A DNA stretch of 64,000 nt from an uncultured Acidobacteriia bacterium (GTDB lineage: Bacteria > Acidobacteriota > Terriglobia > Bryobacterales > Bryobacteraceae): contig CAIXXM010000123.1 of NCBI GenBank assembly GCA_903923395.1, forward strand, positions 1-64,000, in the 5' to 3' direction. Positions 51,413 to 59,526 of this stretch are shown piece after piece. The notes beneath the pieces were generated by a model. The model was not told the DNA's origin and made no database searches. It saw only the letters and a program-made list of their open reading frames with translations. Positions within the stretch are counted from its first letter, which is position 1, and the number at the start of each line of letters is the position of its first letter. Position numbers and translations under genes: made by a program.

Positions 51413-52499
51413 CCTGCCCCCACGCATGCGGGCTGCTGTGTATCACGGCGAGCACAAGGTCACCGTGGATGACGTGGAGACGCCGCCCATCGGCGAAGGG
51501 GAAATCCTCATCCGCGTGGAAGCCTGCGGTGTTTGCCACACTGATCTGAAGAAGATCGAGTATGATCTGCTGCCTCCACCCCGCATCTACGGGCACGAAA
51601 CCGCCGGCACCGTCGCTGCCGTTGGCTCCAAAGTCACCAAATTCGTCCCCGGCGACCGCGTCATCGCCTTCCACCACATCCCTTGCGGTGACTGTTTCTA
51701 CTGCGCCCGCAAACTCTACGCGCAATGCCCCGTCTACAAGAAGGTGGGCATCACCGCAGGTTTCGAACCGGCTGGCGGCGGCTTCGCGCAGTACGTCCGC
51801 GTGATGGACTGGATTGTCGAAAAAGGCGTCGAAATCATCCCTGACGGCGTTTCCTTCGATGCGGCTGCCTTTGTCGAGCCGGTTAACACCTGTCTGAAGG
51901 GTGTGGAACAATGCGATCCCCAACCCGAAGACGTGGTGTTGGTGCAGGGCCAAGGCCCCATCGGCCTGCTCTTCACCATGCTGCTGAAACTTCGCGGCTG
52001 CACCATCGTGACCACGGACACCATCCCGCTGCGCCTCGAACTCTCCCGCCAGGCCGGTGCCCATTTCGCCATGAATCCCCTGCAGGAGGATGTGGCCGCC
52101 AAGATCAAAGAACTCACAGACGGCCGTGGTGCGGATATCGTTTTCTCCGCCACCAACGTCAACGGCCTGGTCAACGAAGCCATCCGCGTCACACGCCCCG
52201 GCGCGAAGATCATGCTCTTCGCCCATACCTCAGACAAGGAGCGTGTCGAAATCTCCGGTGCCAGCATCTGCAAGGACGAACGCTCGCTGCTCGGTTCCTA
52301 CAGCGCCTCCGTCGACCTCCAGAAGGAATCCGCTGACCTGGTCTTCAGCGGCAAACTTCCCGTGCATTTGCTGATCTCACACCGCGTGCCGCTCGACGAC
52401 ATCGAACGGGCGTTCCGTCTCGCCACACACCCGGCGGACTTCCCCGGCGAAAATCCCCTGAAAATTATTGTGCTCCCGCAAGAGCAGGCGGCCCGGTGA
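51393..52499 (+). CDS. Zinc-dependent medium-chain alcohol dehydrogenase (first of two)
   Basis: Proposed start TTG at 51393 (GGAG 8 bases upstream), overlapping the hpnG stop by 20 bp; ATG 51426 is the alternative. Catalytic zinc ligands: Cys in EACGVCHTDLKK, His-Glu in IYGHETAG, later Glu in AAFVEPVNTC. Structural-zinc cysteines C-x2-C-x2-C-x7-C in PCGDCFYCARKLYAQCPV. Cofactor motif LVQGQGPIGLLF. Related to sorbitol/threonine dehydrogenases; substrate unknown. Its place inside the hopanoid run suggests redox chemistry on a hopanoid side chain or isoprenoid alcohol. Confidence 0.9.
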   Translation: MPAVSFDLPPRMRAAVYHGEHKVTVDDVETPPIGEGEILIRVEACGVCHTDLKKIEYDLLPPPRIYGHETAGTVAAVGSKVTKFVPGDRVIAFHHIPCGDCFYCARKLYAQCPVYKKVGITAGFEPAGGGFAQYVRVMDWIVEKGVEIIPDGVSFDAAAFVEPVNTCLKGVEQCDPQPEDVVLVQGQGPIGLLFTMLLKLRGCTIVTTDTIPLRLELSRQAGAHFAMNPLQEDVAAKIKELTDGRGADIVFSATNVNGLVNEAIRVTRPGAKIMLFAHTSDKERVEISGASICKDERSLLGSYSASVDLQKESADLVFSGKLPVHLLISHRVPLDDIERAFRLATHPADFPGENPLKIIVLPQEQAAR

Positions 52500-53545
52500 C
52501 AGCATCGAATTCCTATATGCGTGCAGCAGTTCTTTACGGCAAGCAACATGTAGAGCTGGAGAATGTGCCTCTTCCCCAGACCGGTCCCGGCGATCTGCTG
52601 GTGCGGGTCCGCGCGGCTCTCACCTGCGGTACAGACGTGAAGGTCTTCACACGCGGCTATCACGCCAAAATGATCGTGCCGCCTTCCGTCTTCGGTCATG
52701 AACTCGCCGGCGACATTGCCGCAGTCGGCGAGGAAGTGACCCACTTCCAGCCCGGACAGCGCATCGTCGCAGCGAACTCAGCACCCTGCCTCGATTGCTC
52801 GTTCTGTCGACGGGGACAGGTCAATCTCTGCGATGATCTGCTCTTCAACAACGGGGCCTACGCGGAGTTCATCCGTATCCCCGCCCGCATTGTGGAGCGC
52901 AACACCTACGAACTTCCGCCACACCTCAGCTATGCGGATGCCGCACTGGCCGAGCCGCTTGCCTGTGTGGTCAAAGGGCTGGAAGATACCCATATGAAGC
53001 TGGGCGACACCATCGTCGTCATCGGCGTCGGCCCCATCGGCAGTATGTTCGTCCGTCTGGCGAAATTGCGCGGTGCCAAGGTGATTGCCATCGGCCGTTC
53101 CCGCGCCAAACTCCAGAAGACGCTCACACTTGGTGCGGATGAGATCATCGCCACCGAGGACACGCCCGATCCCGTGGCCGCCGTCCGCGCCCTCACCGGC
53201 GGGCATGGCGCGGATATCGTGATTGAAGCAGTGGGCAAACCGGAAACCTGGAACTGGTCCGTGGAGATGCTGCGCCGCGGCGGCCTGGTCAACTTCTTCG
53301 GCGGTCCGCCCAGCGGCACCAAAGTGGAGCTCGACACCAACCTCCTCCACTATTCGGAACTCACCTGTAAGGCCAGCTTCCACCACACGCCGCGCGCCTT
53401 CCGGGAAGCCCTTGACCTCATCTCCGCGGGCCACATCACCGCCGCGGATTTCGTGGTCGCCGAAGCTCCGCTCGCGGAACTTCCCGCCGTTCTCACCAGA
53501 ATGATGGAGGGTGGTGGACAATTGAAGACGGCGATCATTCCCTGA
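52496..53545 (+). CDS. Zinc-dependent medium-chain alcohol dehydrogenase (second of two)
   Basis: Starts with GTG overlapping the previous stop (GTGA). 349 residues. Zinc ligands in AALTCGTDVKVF, VFGHELAGDI and DAALAEPLACV; structural cysteines in PCLDCSFCRRGQVNLCDD; Rossmann VIGVGPIGSMFVRLAK. It resembles the first dehydrogenase in layout, but their sequences differ enough that they are not a recent duplication. Both may act on the same or successive intermediates. It is followed by hpnC after 4 bp. Confidence 0.9.
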   Translation: MTASNSYMRAAVLYGKQHVELENVPLPQTGPGDLLVRVRAALTCGTDVKVFTRGYHAKMIVPPSVFGHELAGDIAAVGEEVTHFQPGQRIVAANSAPCLDCSFCRRGQVNLCDDLLFNNGAYAEFIRIPARIVERNTYELPPHLSYADAALAEPLACVVKGLEDTHMKLGDTIVVIGVGPIGSMFVRLAKLRGAKVIAIGRSRAKLQKTLTLGADEIIATEDTPDPVAAVRALTGGHGADIVIEAVGKPETWNWSVEMLRRGGLVNFFGGPPSGTKVELDTNLLHYSELTCKASFHHTPRAFREALDLISAGHITAADFVVAEAPLAELPAVLTRMMEGGGQLKTAIIP

Positions 53546-53549
53546 CGAA

Positions 53550-54497
53550 ATGGCAACGGCGACTCTCAGCTCCACAGAACTGCTTTCCCCGCGCGACTTC
53601 GTGGCGGCACCCGCTCTGTTGAGCCGTGTCTGGCAGCACGCCGACGCCGAAGCCTACACCCGCTGGCTTGCCACCTCCCACTACGAAAACTTCCACGTCG
53701 TCAGCTTCCTGCTGCCCAAAGAACTCCATCAGGATTTCTACAACGTCTACGCCTACTGCCGCTGGGCCGATGATCTCGGCGACGAAATCGGTGACCCCGT
53801 GGAAAGCCGCCGCCTGCTCGAATGGTGGGGCACGGAACTCGACCGTATGTATGCCGGTGAGGCCTCACACCCCGTGTTCGTTGCGCTGCAAGGCACGGCA
53901 AAACGCTACGGCATTCCCAAACAGCCCTTCGCGGATCTGCTGAAAGCCTTCCTGCAGGATCAAGTCGTCACCCGCTACAACACCTGGGAAGAACTCCGCG
54001 AATACTGCGTCTACTCCGCCAACCCTGTGGGCCATCTGGTGCTCTATCTCTGCGGCTACTCCGACACGCGCCGCCAGAACCTTTCTGATGCCACCTGCAC
54101 GGGCCTCCAACTCGCCAACTTCTGGCAGGATGTCACGGTGGATCTCGGCAAAGACCGCGTCTATCTGCCCCTCGAATTGCTGGCCAACCACGGCTATACC
54201 GTGGAGGAACTCTTCGCCCGCAAGTTCGACCAGCGCTTTGCCAGCCTGATGCAGGAAGCCGTTGTGCGCGCCCGCGAATACTTCGCCACGGGCTATCCGC
54301 TCACGAAAATGGTGAACCGCCGCCTCGCCGTGGATCTCGAACTCTTCAGCCGCGGCGGCATGTGCATCCTCGACAAGATCGAGCAGCAAGGCTACAACGT
54401 ACTCACCTCCCGCCCGAAGGTCACCAAACTCGAACGCGTTCGCCTTCTCATCAGTGCTGTTGCCAGCGCCGCGTTCTCGGAAAGAGTGGCCGCTTGA
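53550..54497 (+). CDS. hpnC: Hydroxysqualene synthase HpnC
   Basis: 315 residues of the trans-isoprenyl diphosphate synthase head-to-head class. Aspartate-rich motifs YCRWADDLGDEI and, in the second half, NFWQDVTVDLGKDRVYLP; also NVYAYCRWAD and YCVYSANPVGHLVLYL. With HpnD it takes presqualene diphosphate to hydroxysqualene on the way to squalene. Overlaps hpnD by 4 bp (TTGA). Confidence 0.95.
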   Translation: MATATLSSTELLSPRDFVAAPALLSRVWQHADAEAYTRWLATSHYENFHVVSFLLPKELHQDFYNVYAYCRWADDLGDEIGDPVESRRLLEWWGTELDRMYAGEASHPVFVALQGTAKRYGIPKQPFADLLKAFLQDQVVTRYNTWEELREYCVYSANPVGHLVLYLCGYSDTRRQNLSDATCTGLQLANFWQDVTVDLGKDRVYLPLELLANHGYTVEELFARKFDQRFASLMQEAVVRAREYFATGYPLTKMVNRRLAVDLELFSRGGMCILDKIEQQGYNVLTSRPKVTKLERVRLLISAVASAAFSERVAA

Positions 54498-55336
54498 CCG
54501 CACTCGAACAGTCCTACGCCCACTGCCGCGACGTCGCCAAGCGGCGCGCGAAGAACTTCTACTACTCGTTCATCCTGCTGCCCCCGGAAAAGAAGAACGC
54601 AATGTGCGCGGTCTATGCGTTCATGCGCTACTGCGATGATCTGAGTGACGAACCCGGCGCAACCCAGTCCGCCATGCAGAAATGGCTGGAAGCCCTGCGG
54701 GAAGCCTTTGCCGGACGGCCCGATTCGAACCCCTGCTGGCCGGCGTTCCTCGATACCGTGGAACGCTTCAAGATCCCGCACCAGTACTTCTTCGACATGA
54801 TCGACGGCGTGGCCTCAGATCTAGAGCCCAAACCGGTGAAGACCTTCGACGAACTCTACCGCTACTGCTACCGGGTCGCGTCCGTGGTCGGCCTCACGAC
54901 AATCCACATCTTCGGTTTCACCTCGCAGGAAGCGCTGCCCCTGGCCGAAAAGTGCGGTATCGCTTTCCAGCTCACCAATATCCTGCGCGATGTGAAGGAA
55001 GACATCGGGCTCGGCCGCGTCTACCTGCCGGAGGAAGACCTGCAGCGCTTCGGCGTCTCACAAGAGGATCTTCGCGAAGGCCGCATGACCAGCCAGTTCG
55101 GCGACCTGATGGAATTCGAAACCACCCGAGCCCGCGCTTACTATGATGAGTCCCGCAAGCTGCTGGAACTGATCGAGCCCCAGGCCCGTCCCTCCATGTG
55201 GGCCCTGATTTCGATCTATTCCACTCTTTTGGAGCGCATCGCCGAGTCATACTACGACGTTCTTGCCCGCCGTATCTCCCTTTCTGCCGCGGATAAAGGG
55301 CTCATTGTCCTTCGTGCCGCGCTGCACCTGATGTAA
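54494..55336 (+). CDS. hpnD: Presqualene diphosphate synthase HpnD
   Basis: TTG start at 54494 overlapping the hpnC stop; 280 residues. Motifs RRAKNFYYSFILLPPEK, FMRYCDDLSDEP (first Asp-rich), YCYRVASVVGLTTIHIFGF and LTNILRDVKEDIGLGRVYLP (second Asp-rich). It condenses two farnesyl diphosphates to presqualene diphosphate. It is the last gene of the hopanoid run. The HpnE flavoprotein that reduces hydroxysqualene to squalene is not encoded next to it, nor anywhere else in the window. Confidence 0.95.
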   Translation: MTALEQSYAHCRDVAKRRAKNFYYSFILLPPEKKNAMCAVYAFMRYCDDLSDEPGATQSAMQKWLEALREAFAGRPDSNPCWPAFLDTVERFKIPHQYFFDMIDGVASDLEPKPVKTFDELYRYCYRVASVVGLTTIHIFGFTSQEALPLAEKCGIAFQLTNILRDVKEDIGLGRVYLPEEDLQRFGVSQEDLREGRMTSQFGDLMEFETTRARAYYDESRKLLELIEPQARPSMWALISIYSTLLERIAESYYDVLARRISLSAADKGLIVLRAALHLM

Positions 55337-55360
55337 ACCCGTTATCCTGAAGGCTGCCAC

Positions 55361-57931
55361 ATGAGTGATTACGCCGATTCCCCGCGCCGTCCCGACCGCA
55401 AGGTCCGTGTTCCCCAGAGTGCGGGCCTGGTGCGCTTCGTCTTCCATCCCGTGGGAAAGTTCCTGCTGGGGATGGCCGCCCTCGGCATCGTCGTCGGTCT
55501 CTCGGTCTTCACTTACTTCTACATCCAGTACGCCAAGCTGATTGACTCCCGTCTCAAGGCCGGCGCTTACAACACAACCGCAAAAATCTACGCTTCCCCG
55601 GTCCAGATTGCGGTTGGAGATCAAACCACCGCCTCCGAGATCGCAGCCGGACTGCGCCACGGCGGTTATACCGAAAGCCGCAGCAACCCGGTCGGCTATT
55701 ACACCCTTCGCCCGGACTCCATCGAAATCTACCCCGGCAGCGATTCTTACTTCGACCAGGAATCCGCCGTGGTACGAATCTCCGGCGGCAAGATCGCCCG
55801 CATTGTTTCACTCAATGACAATACGGAGCGGCCCATGTATGAACTGGAACCGCAGTTGATCACGAACATGTATGACCGTAGCCGCTCCAAGCAGCGGGTC
55901 GTTCATTTCGAAGACATCCCCCTCATCATGCAGCAGGCCTTGCTGGCCGCCGAAGACAAGCGCTTCTTCCAGCACTCCGGCTTTGATCCAATCGGCATCA
56001 TCCGTTCCGCCTATATCGACATCAAGACCGGCAAGAATACACAGGGCGCCTCCACGCTCTCCATGCAGCTTTCGAAAAACATGTTCCTCACCCCGGACCG
56101 CAACTGGCGGCGCAAGGTGGCGGAAATCATGATCACCCTGCAGTTGGAACAAAAGCTGACCAAGCAGCAGATCTTCGAGATGTATTGCAACCAGATGGAT
56201 CTCGGCTACCGCGGCAGCTTCACCATCCGCGGCTTCGGCGAAGCGGCCCAGACCTATTTCGGCAAGGACATCAAATCCATCACCCTGCCCGAAGCCGCCA
56301 CCCTGGCTGCCATGGTCAAGAGCGCCAGTTACTACAATCCCTACCGCCATGCCGACCGTCTGCGCGAACGCCGCAACTGGGTGCTCGGCCAGATGCATTC
56401 GAACAAATACATCACGGACCGCGATTACGCCCTCGCGGTGGATGCGCCGCTGAAGGTTTCGAATGGCCAATCCGAATCGAGCGATGCCCCGTACTTCGTC
56501 GACATGGTGAACGATGAGTTGCAGAACAAGTTCCCGGGCTATGACTTCCAGGCCCAGTCCGACAAAATCTACACCACTCTCGATATCGACCTGCAGCGTG
56601 CCGCCAATGAAGCCGTCGCCATCGGCATGAAACAGGCCGATGAGCTCATCCACAAACAGAAGCGCTTCAAGAACGCCCCGTTCGTGGAACCCCAGTGTGC
56701 GCTGATCGCCCTCGATCCCCACACCGGTGAAGTGAAGGCCCTGGTTGGAGGCCGGAATTACGGTGCCAGCCAGCTAAACCGCGTCCTCGCGGAACGCCAG
56801 CCCGGGTCCATCTTCAAGGCGTTCGTCTATGCGGCTGCCATGAATACGGCACTTGGTAATGGCACCCGGACACTCACACCCGCGACCGTGGTGGTGGATG
56901 AAGCCACCACGTTCATGTATGACGGTAAGCCCTATGAGCCGAATAACTTCGAACACAAGTTTTACGGCCCGGTGACTCTGCGCCGCGCCCTGGCAAAGTC
57001 ACTCAATGTCACCACCGTGAAAGTGGCAGAAATGGTGGGCTACCAGAACGTGGTCAATCTGGCTCACAAAGCCGGAATCAGCGAAGATGTGAAAGCAACG
57101 CCAGCCATGGCGCTCGGCTCTTATGACGCCACGCCCATCGAAATGGCCGGCGCATATACCGTCTTCGCCAACAAAGGCGTTAAAGCCAAGCCGATGTTCG
57201 TTTCTCTTGTGAAAGAGCCGGGCGGCAAGGTGCTGCTCGATCAGAAGCCGGAAACCAAATCAGTGCTCGACCCCCGCGTGAATTACCTCATGGTCAGCAT
57301 GCTCGAAGAAGTGATGCGCTCCGGCACCGCCGCGGGCGTTCGCGGACGCGGCTTCACCGTCCCGGCCGCCGGCAAAACAGGCACTTCCCACGATGGCTGG
57401 TTCGCCGGCTTCACCAGTGACCTCCTCTGCGTCGTCTGGGTCGGCTTTGATGACAACCGCGAACTCGATCTCGAAGGCGCGCACTCCGCCCTGCCGGTTT
57501 GGACTGAGTTCATGAAGCGGGCTCTCAAGATCCGCAAATACAGCAACGCCAAACCCTTCAACGCCCCCGATGGCGTGGTCACCGTCATGGTGGACCCCGA
57601 ATCCGGCATGCCCGCCACCAACTCGTGCCCGGACCCCCGCCCGGAAGTCTTCATCTCCGGCACCGAACCCGTCGGCACCTGCCCGCTGCACGGCGGCTCA
57701 GGCGGCGCGGACACCACCCTCGTCAGTGGCTGGGACACCCAGGACCGTGCGGCCGATACCCCCGGCGAGCAGCCCAGGAAGGCGCGCCGATCCACGCCCC
57801 CCGCCGGACCAGTACCGCCGCCCTACGGCCAGACTTCCCAGAATCAACAAGCCCAAAGTACGCCGGAGAAGCCCGAAGACCAACCCAAGAAGAAGGGCGT
57901 TCTCGGGAAGGTGCTGGGGATTTTCAAGTAA
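55361..57931 (+). CDS. PBP1A/1B-type bifunctional peptidoglycan synthase
   Basis: 856 residues. Cytoplasmic N-terminus, membrane anchor at about 32-54 (FLLGMAALGIVVGLSVFTYF), a UB2H-like small domain (KIYASPVQIAVGDQTTASEI) as in PBP1B, GT51 domain with Glu in AAEDKRFFQHSGFDP (about 197) and ASTLSMQLSKN, transpeptidase with SxxK in QPGSIFKAFVY (about 481), SLN and KTGTSHDG (about 672). A Pro/Gln-rich disordered tail ends in basic KKKGVLGKVLGIFK. It is 24 bp downstream of hpnD, so it may be read from the hopanoid promoter. Confidence 0.95.
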   Translation: MSDYADSPRRPDRKVRVPQSAGLVRFVFHPVGKFLLGMAALGIVVGLSVFTYFYIQYAKLIDSRLKAGAYNTTAKIYASPVQIAVGDQTTASEIAAGLRHGGYTESRSNPVGYYTLRPDSIEIYPGSDSYFDQESAVVRISGGKIARIVSLNDNTERPMYELEPQLITNMYDRSRSKQRVVHFEDIPLIMQQALLAAEDKRFFQHSGFDPIGIIRSAYIDIKTGKNTQGASTLSMQLSKNMFLTPDRNWRRKVAEIMITLQLEQKLTKQQIFEMYCNQMDLGYRGSFTIRGFGEAAQTYFGKDIKSITLPEAATLAAMVKSASYYNPYRHADRLRERRNWVLGQMHSNKYITDRDYALAVDAPLKVSNGQSESSDAPYFVDMVNDELQNKFPGYDFQAQSDKIYTTLDIDLQRAANEAVAIGMKQADELIHKQKRFKNAPFVEPQCALIALDPHTGEVKALVGGRNYGASQLNRVLAERQPGSIFKAFVYAAAMNTALGNGTRTLTPATVVVDEATTFMYDGKPYEPNNFEHKFYGPVTLRRALAKSLNVTTVKVAEMVGYQNVVNLAHKAGISEDVKATPAMALGSYDATPIEMAGAYTVFANKGVKAKPMFVSLVKEPGGKVLLDQKPETKSVLDPRVNYLMVSMLEEVMRSGTAAGVRGRGFTVPAAGKTGTSHDGWFAGFTSDLLCVVWVGFDDNRELDLEGAHSALPVWTEFMKRALKIRKYSNAKPFNAPDGVVTVMVDPESGMPATNSCPDPRPEVFISGTEPVGTCPLHGGSGGADTTLVSGWDTQDRAADTPGEQPRKARRSTPPAGPVPPPYGQTSQNQQAQSTPEKPEDQPKKKGVLGKVLGIFK

Positions 57932-57980
57932 GGGATATTTCCTTCTCCCGTCTTAATTTCGTGCTAACATCCTGACTAGA

Positions 57981-58721
57981 GTGAAGTTCGTACCAGTCCT
58001 TCTAGTTCTCTTCGCGTCACAGGCCGTGGCGTCGATTGTCACCTACACGGGTTTCGACTCGCTGTCGGGCATCTACGCAACGTCTTACCCGAACGCCGAC
58101 GCAGCTGCAGCCAGCTACGTCAGTGCACTCAGCGGCGCGCTCGATATTACGTTCGACAATCTCAGCACCACTGCAGACACCACGATCAATCCCATCGACG
58201 GCGTCACCATCACCTTCACCAATCAGGAAAACTACACCGTCCGCAACGATCTCAGTATCAATGCGGGAACCCTGCAGGAAGGGTTCGATACCTCTTTGCG
58301 CAACAGCAACGGCAGCTTCATCGGGCTCGATGCCGCCGACGTCAATTCCCCTGTTTACGCAGTCTTCACGTTTGACAACCCGATCAGTGCCTTTGGTGCC
58401 TACTTCACCGGTGCGGGATCAGATCAGGGCGGCGTCACATTGCAGTTTAATGATGGTTCGACACAGGTGCTGACAGTGGCCAACGCGACCTCCAACTCCG
58501 GCGGTGTGGAGTTCTTCGGCTTCACTGACTACGGAACCTCCTTCACGTCGGTTACTGCCCAAGTCGGCATCACCGGCGGCCATTCATTTGACATCATCGG
58601 CGTGGATGACGTGATCGTGCCGGTAGCAGCGGCACCGGAACCGGGTACGCTTGGCATGCTCCTGCTTGGCGCTGCCGGACTTGCCGCACTCCGCGCACGC
58701 TCTGCATTTGTGGTCAAATAG
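57981..58721 (+). CDS. PEP-CTERM sorted extracellular protein
   Basis: GTG start at 57981. Signal peptide MKFVPVLLVLFASQAVAS; beta-rich middle resembling other surface proteins of this class (ITFDNLSTTADTT, AVFTFDNPISAFGAYFTG). C-terminal sorting signal with Pro-Glu-Pro (AAPEPGTLGMLLLGAAGLAA) followed by basic LRARS. Cleavage by an exosortase and export to an extracellular matrix are known for the signal. No exosortase is encoded in the window. Function of the mature protein unknown. Confidence 0.92.
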   Translation: MKFVPVLLVLFASQAVASIVTYTGFDSLSGIYATSYPNADAAAASYVSALSGALDITFDNLSTTADTTINPIDGVTITFTNQENYTVRNDLSINAGTLQEGFDTSLRNSNGSFIGLDAADVNSPVYAVFTFDNPISAFGAYFTGAGSDQGGVTLQFNDGSTQVLTVANATSNSGGVEFFGFTDYGTSFTSVTAQVGITGGHSFDIIGVDDVIVPVAAAPEPGTLGMLLLGAAGLAALRARSAFVVK

Positions 58722-58743
58722 GAGCAAGTCAAAGGAGGCCTCC

Positions 58744-59526
58744 ATGGTTTCCAACCGGATACCCAGGCTGATTCTCGTTACGCCCTTTCTGTTCGCCGCC
58801 AGCTTCGCCGCCGCGCAAAGCTCCAACTTCGTCGATAATAATCTCCCACGCGTGGCAAACGCGGACGAAACCCAAAAACTGACCCCGCAACAACGCGGGG
58901 ATGTGTTCATGGCCCGCAAGATGTACCGCGAAGCCATCGACACCTATCTCGAAGGCTCCAAGACGGAAGCGTTGATCTGGAACAAGGTCGGCATTGCCTA
59001 TCACCAGCTTGGCCAGTATCAACTCGCACGCAAGAGCTACGAGAAGGCCGTGAAGCTCGACCCGAAATACAGCGACGCCATCAATAACATCGGCACGGTC
59101 TACTACGCGGAAAAAAAGTACCGCTCAGCCATTTCCCGCTACAAGAAATCCCTCGCGATTAAAGAAGATTCCGCTTCCGTGTGGGGAAATCTCGGCACGG
59201 CGTATTACGCGCGCGGCAAGTTCGATGACATGTTCAACGCCTACAAGAGAGCGCTTGAGCTGGACCCGCTTGTCTTCGAACACCGCAACTCCGTCGGCGT
59301 CGTGCTGCAGGAACGGACCGTCGCCGATAGAGCGCGCTACCACTATGAGCTCGCCCGCATGTATGCACACACGGGACAAACCGAACTCGCGCTGCAGTAC
59401 CTGAGAAAATCGTTGGAAGAGGGATTTAAAGATAAAACCAAGTTGCATGAAGCACCCGAGTTCGCCGCAATGCGCAAGATGCCGGAGTTCCAGGAACTAC
59501 TTGCGCTGGAGCCTCGTGTCCTCTAG
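58744..59526 (+). CDS. Secreted TPR-repeat protein
   Basis: ATG 58744 with a strong AAAGGAGG site. Signal peptide RLILVTPFLFAASFAAAQ, then at least four TPR repeats (ALIWNKVGIAYHQLGQYQLA, NNIGTVYYAEKKYRSAISRY, NLGTAYYARGKFDDMFNAYK, YELARMYAHTGQTELALQYL). About 260 residues. It is a periplasmic scaffold by inference. It overlaps the following lipoprotein gene by 11 bp. Confidence 0.88.
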   Translation: MVSNRIPRLILVTPFLFAASFAAAQSSNFVDNNLPRVANADETQKLTPQQRGDVFMARKMYREAIDTYLEGSKTEALIWNKVGIAYHQLGQYQLARKSYEKAVKLDPKYSDAINNIGTVYYAEKKYRSAISRYKKSLAIKEDSASVWGNLGTAYYARGKFDDMFNAYKRALELDPLVFEHRNSVGVVLQERTVADRARYHYELARMYAHTGQTELALQYLRKSLEEGFKDKTKLHEAPEFAAMRKMPEFQELLALEPRVL

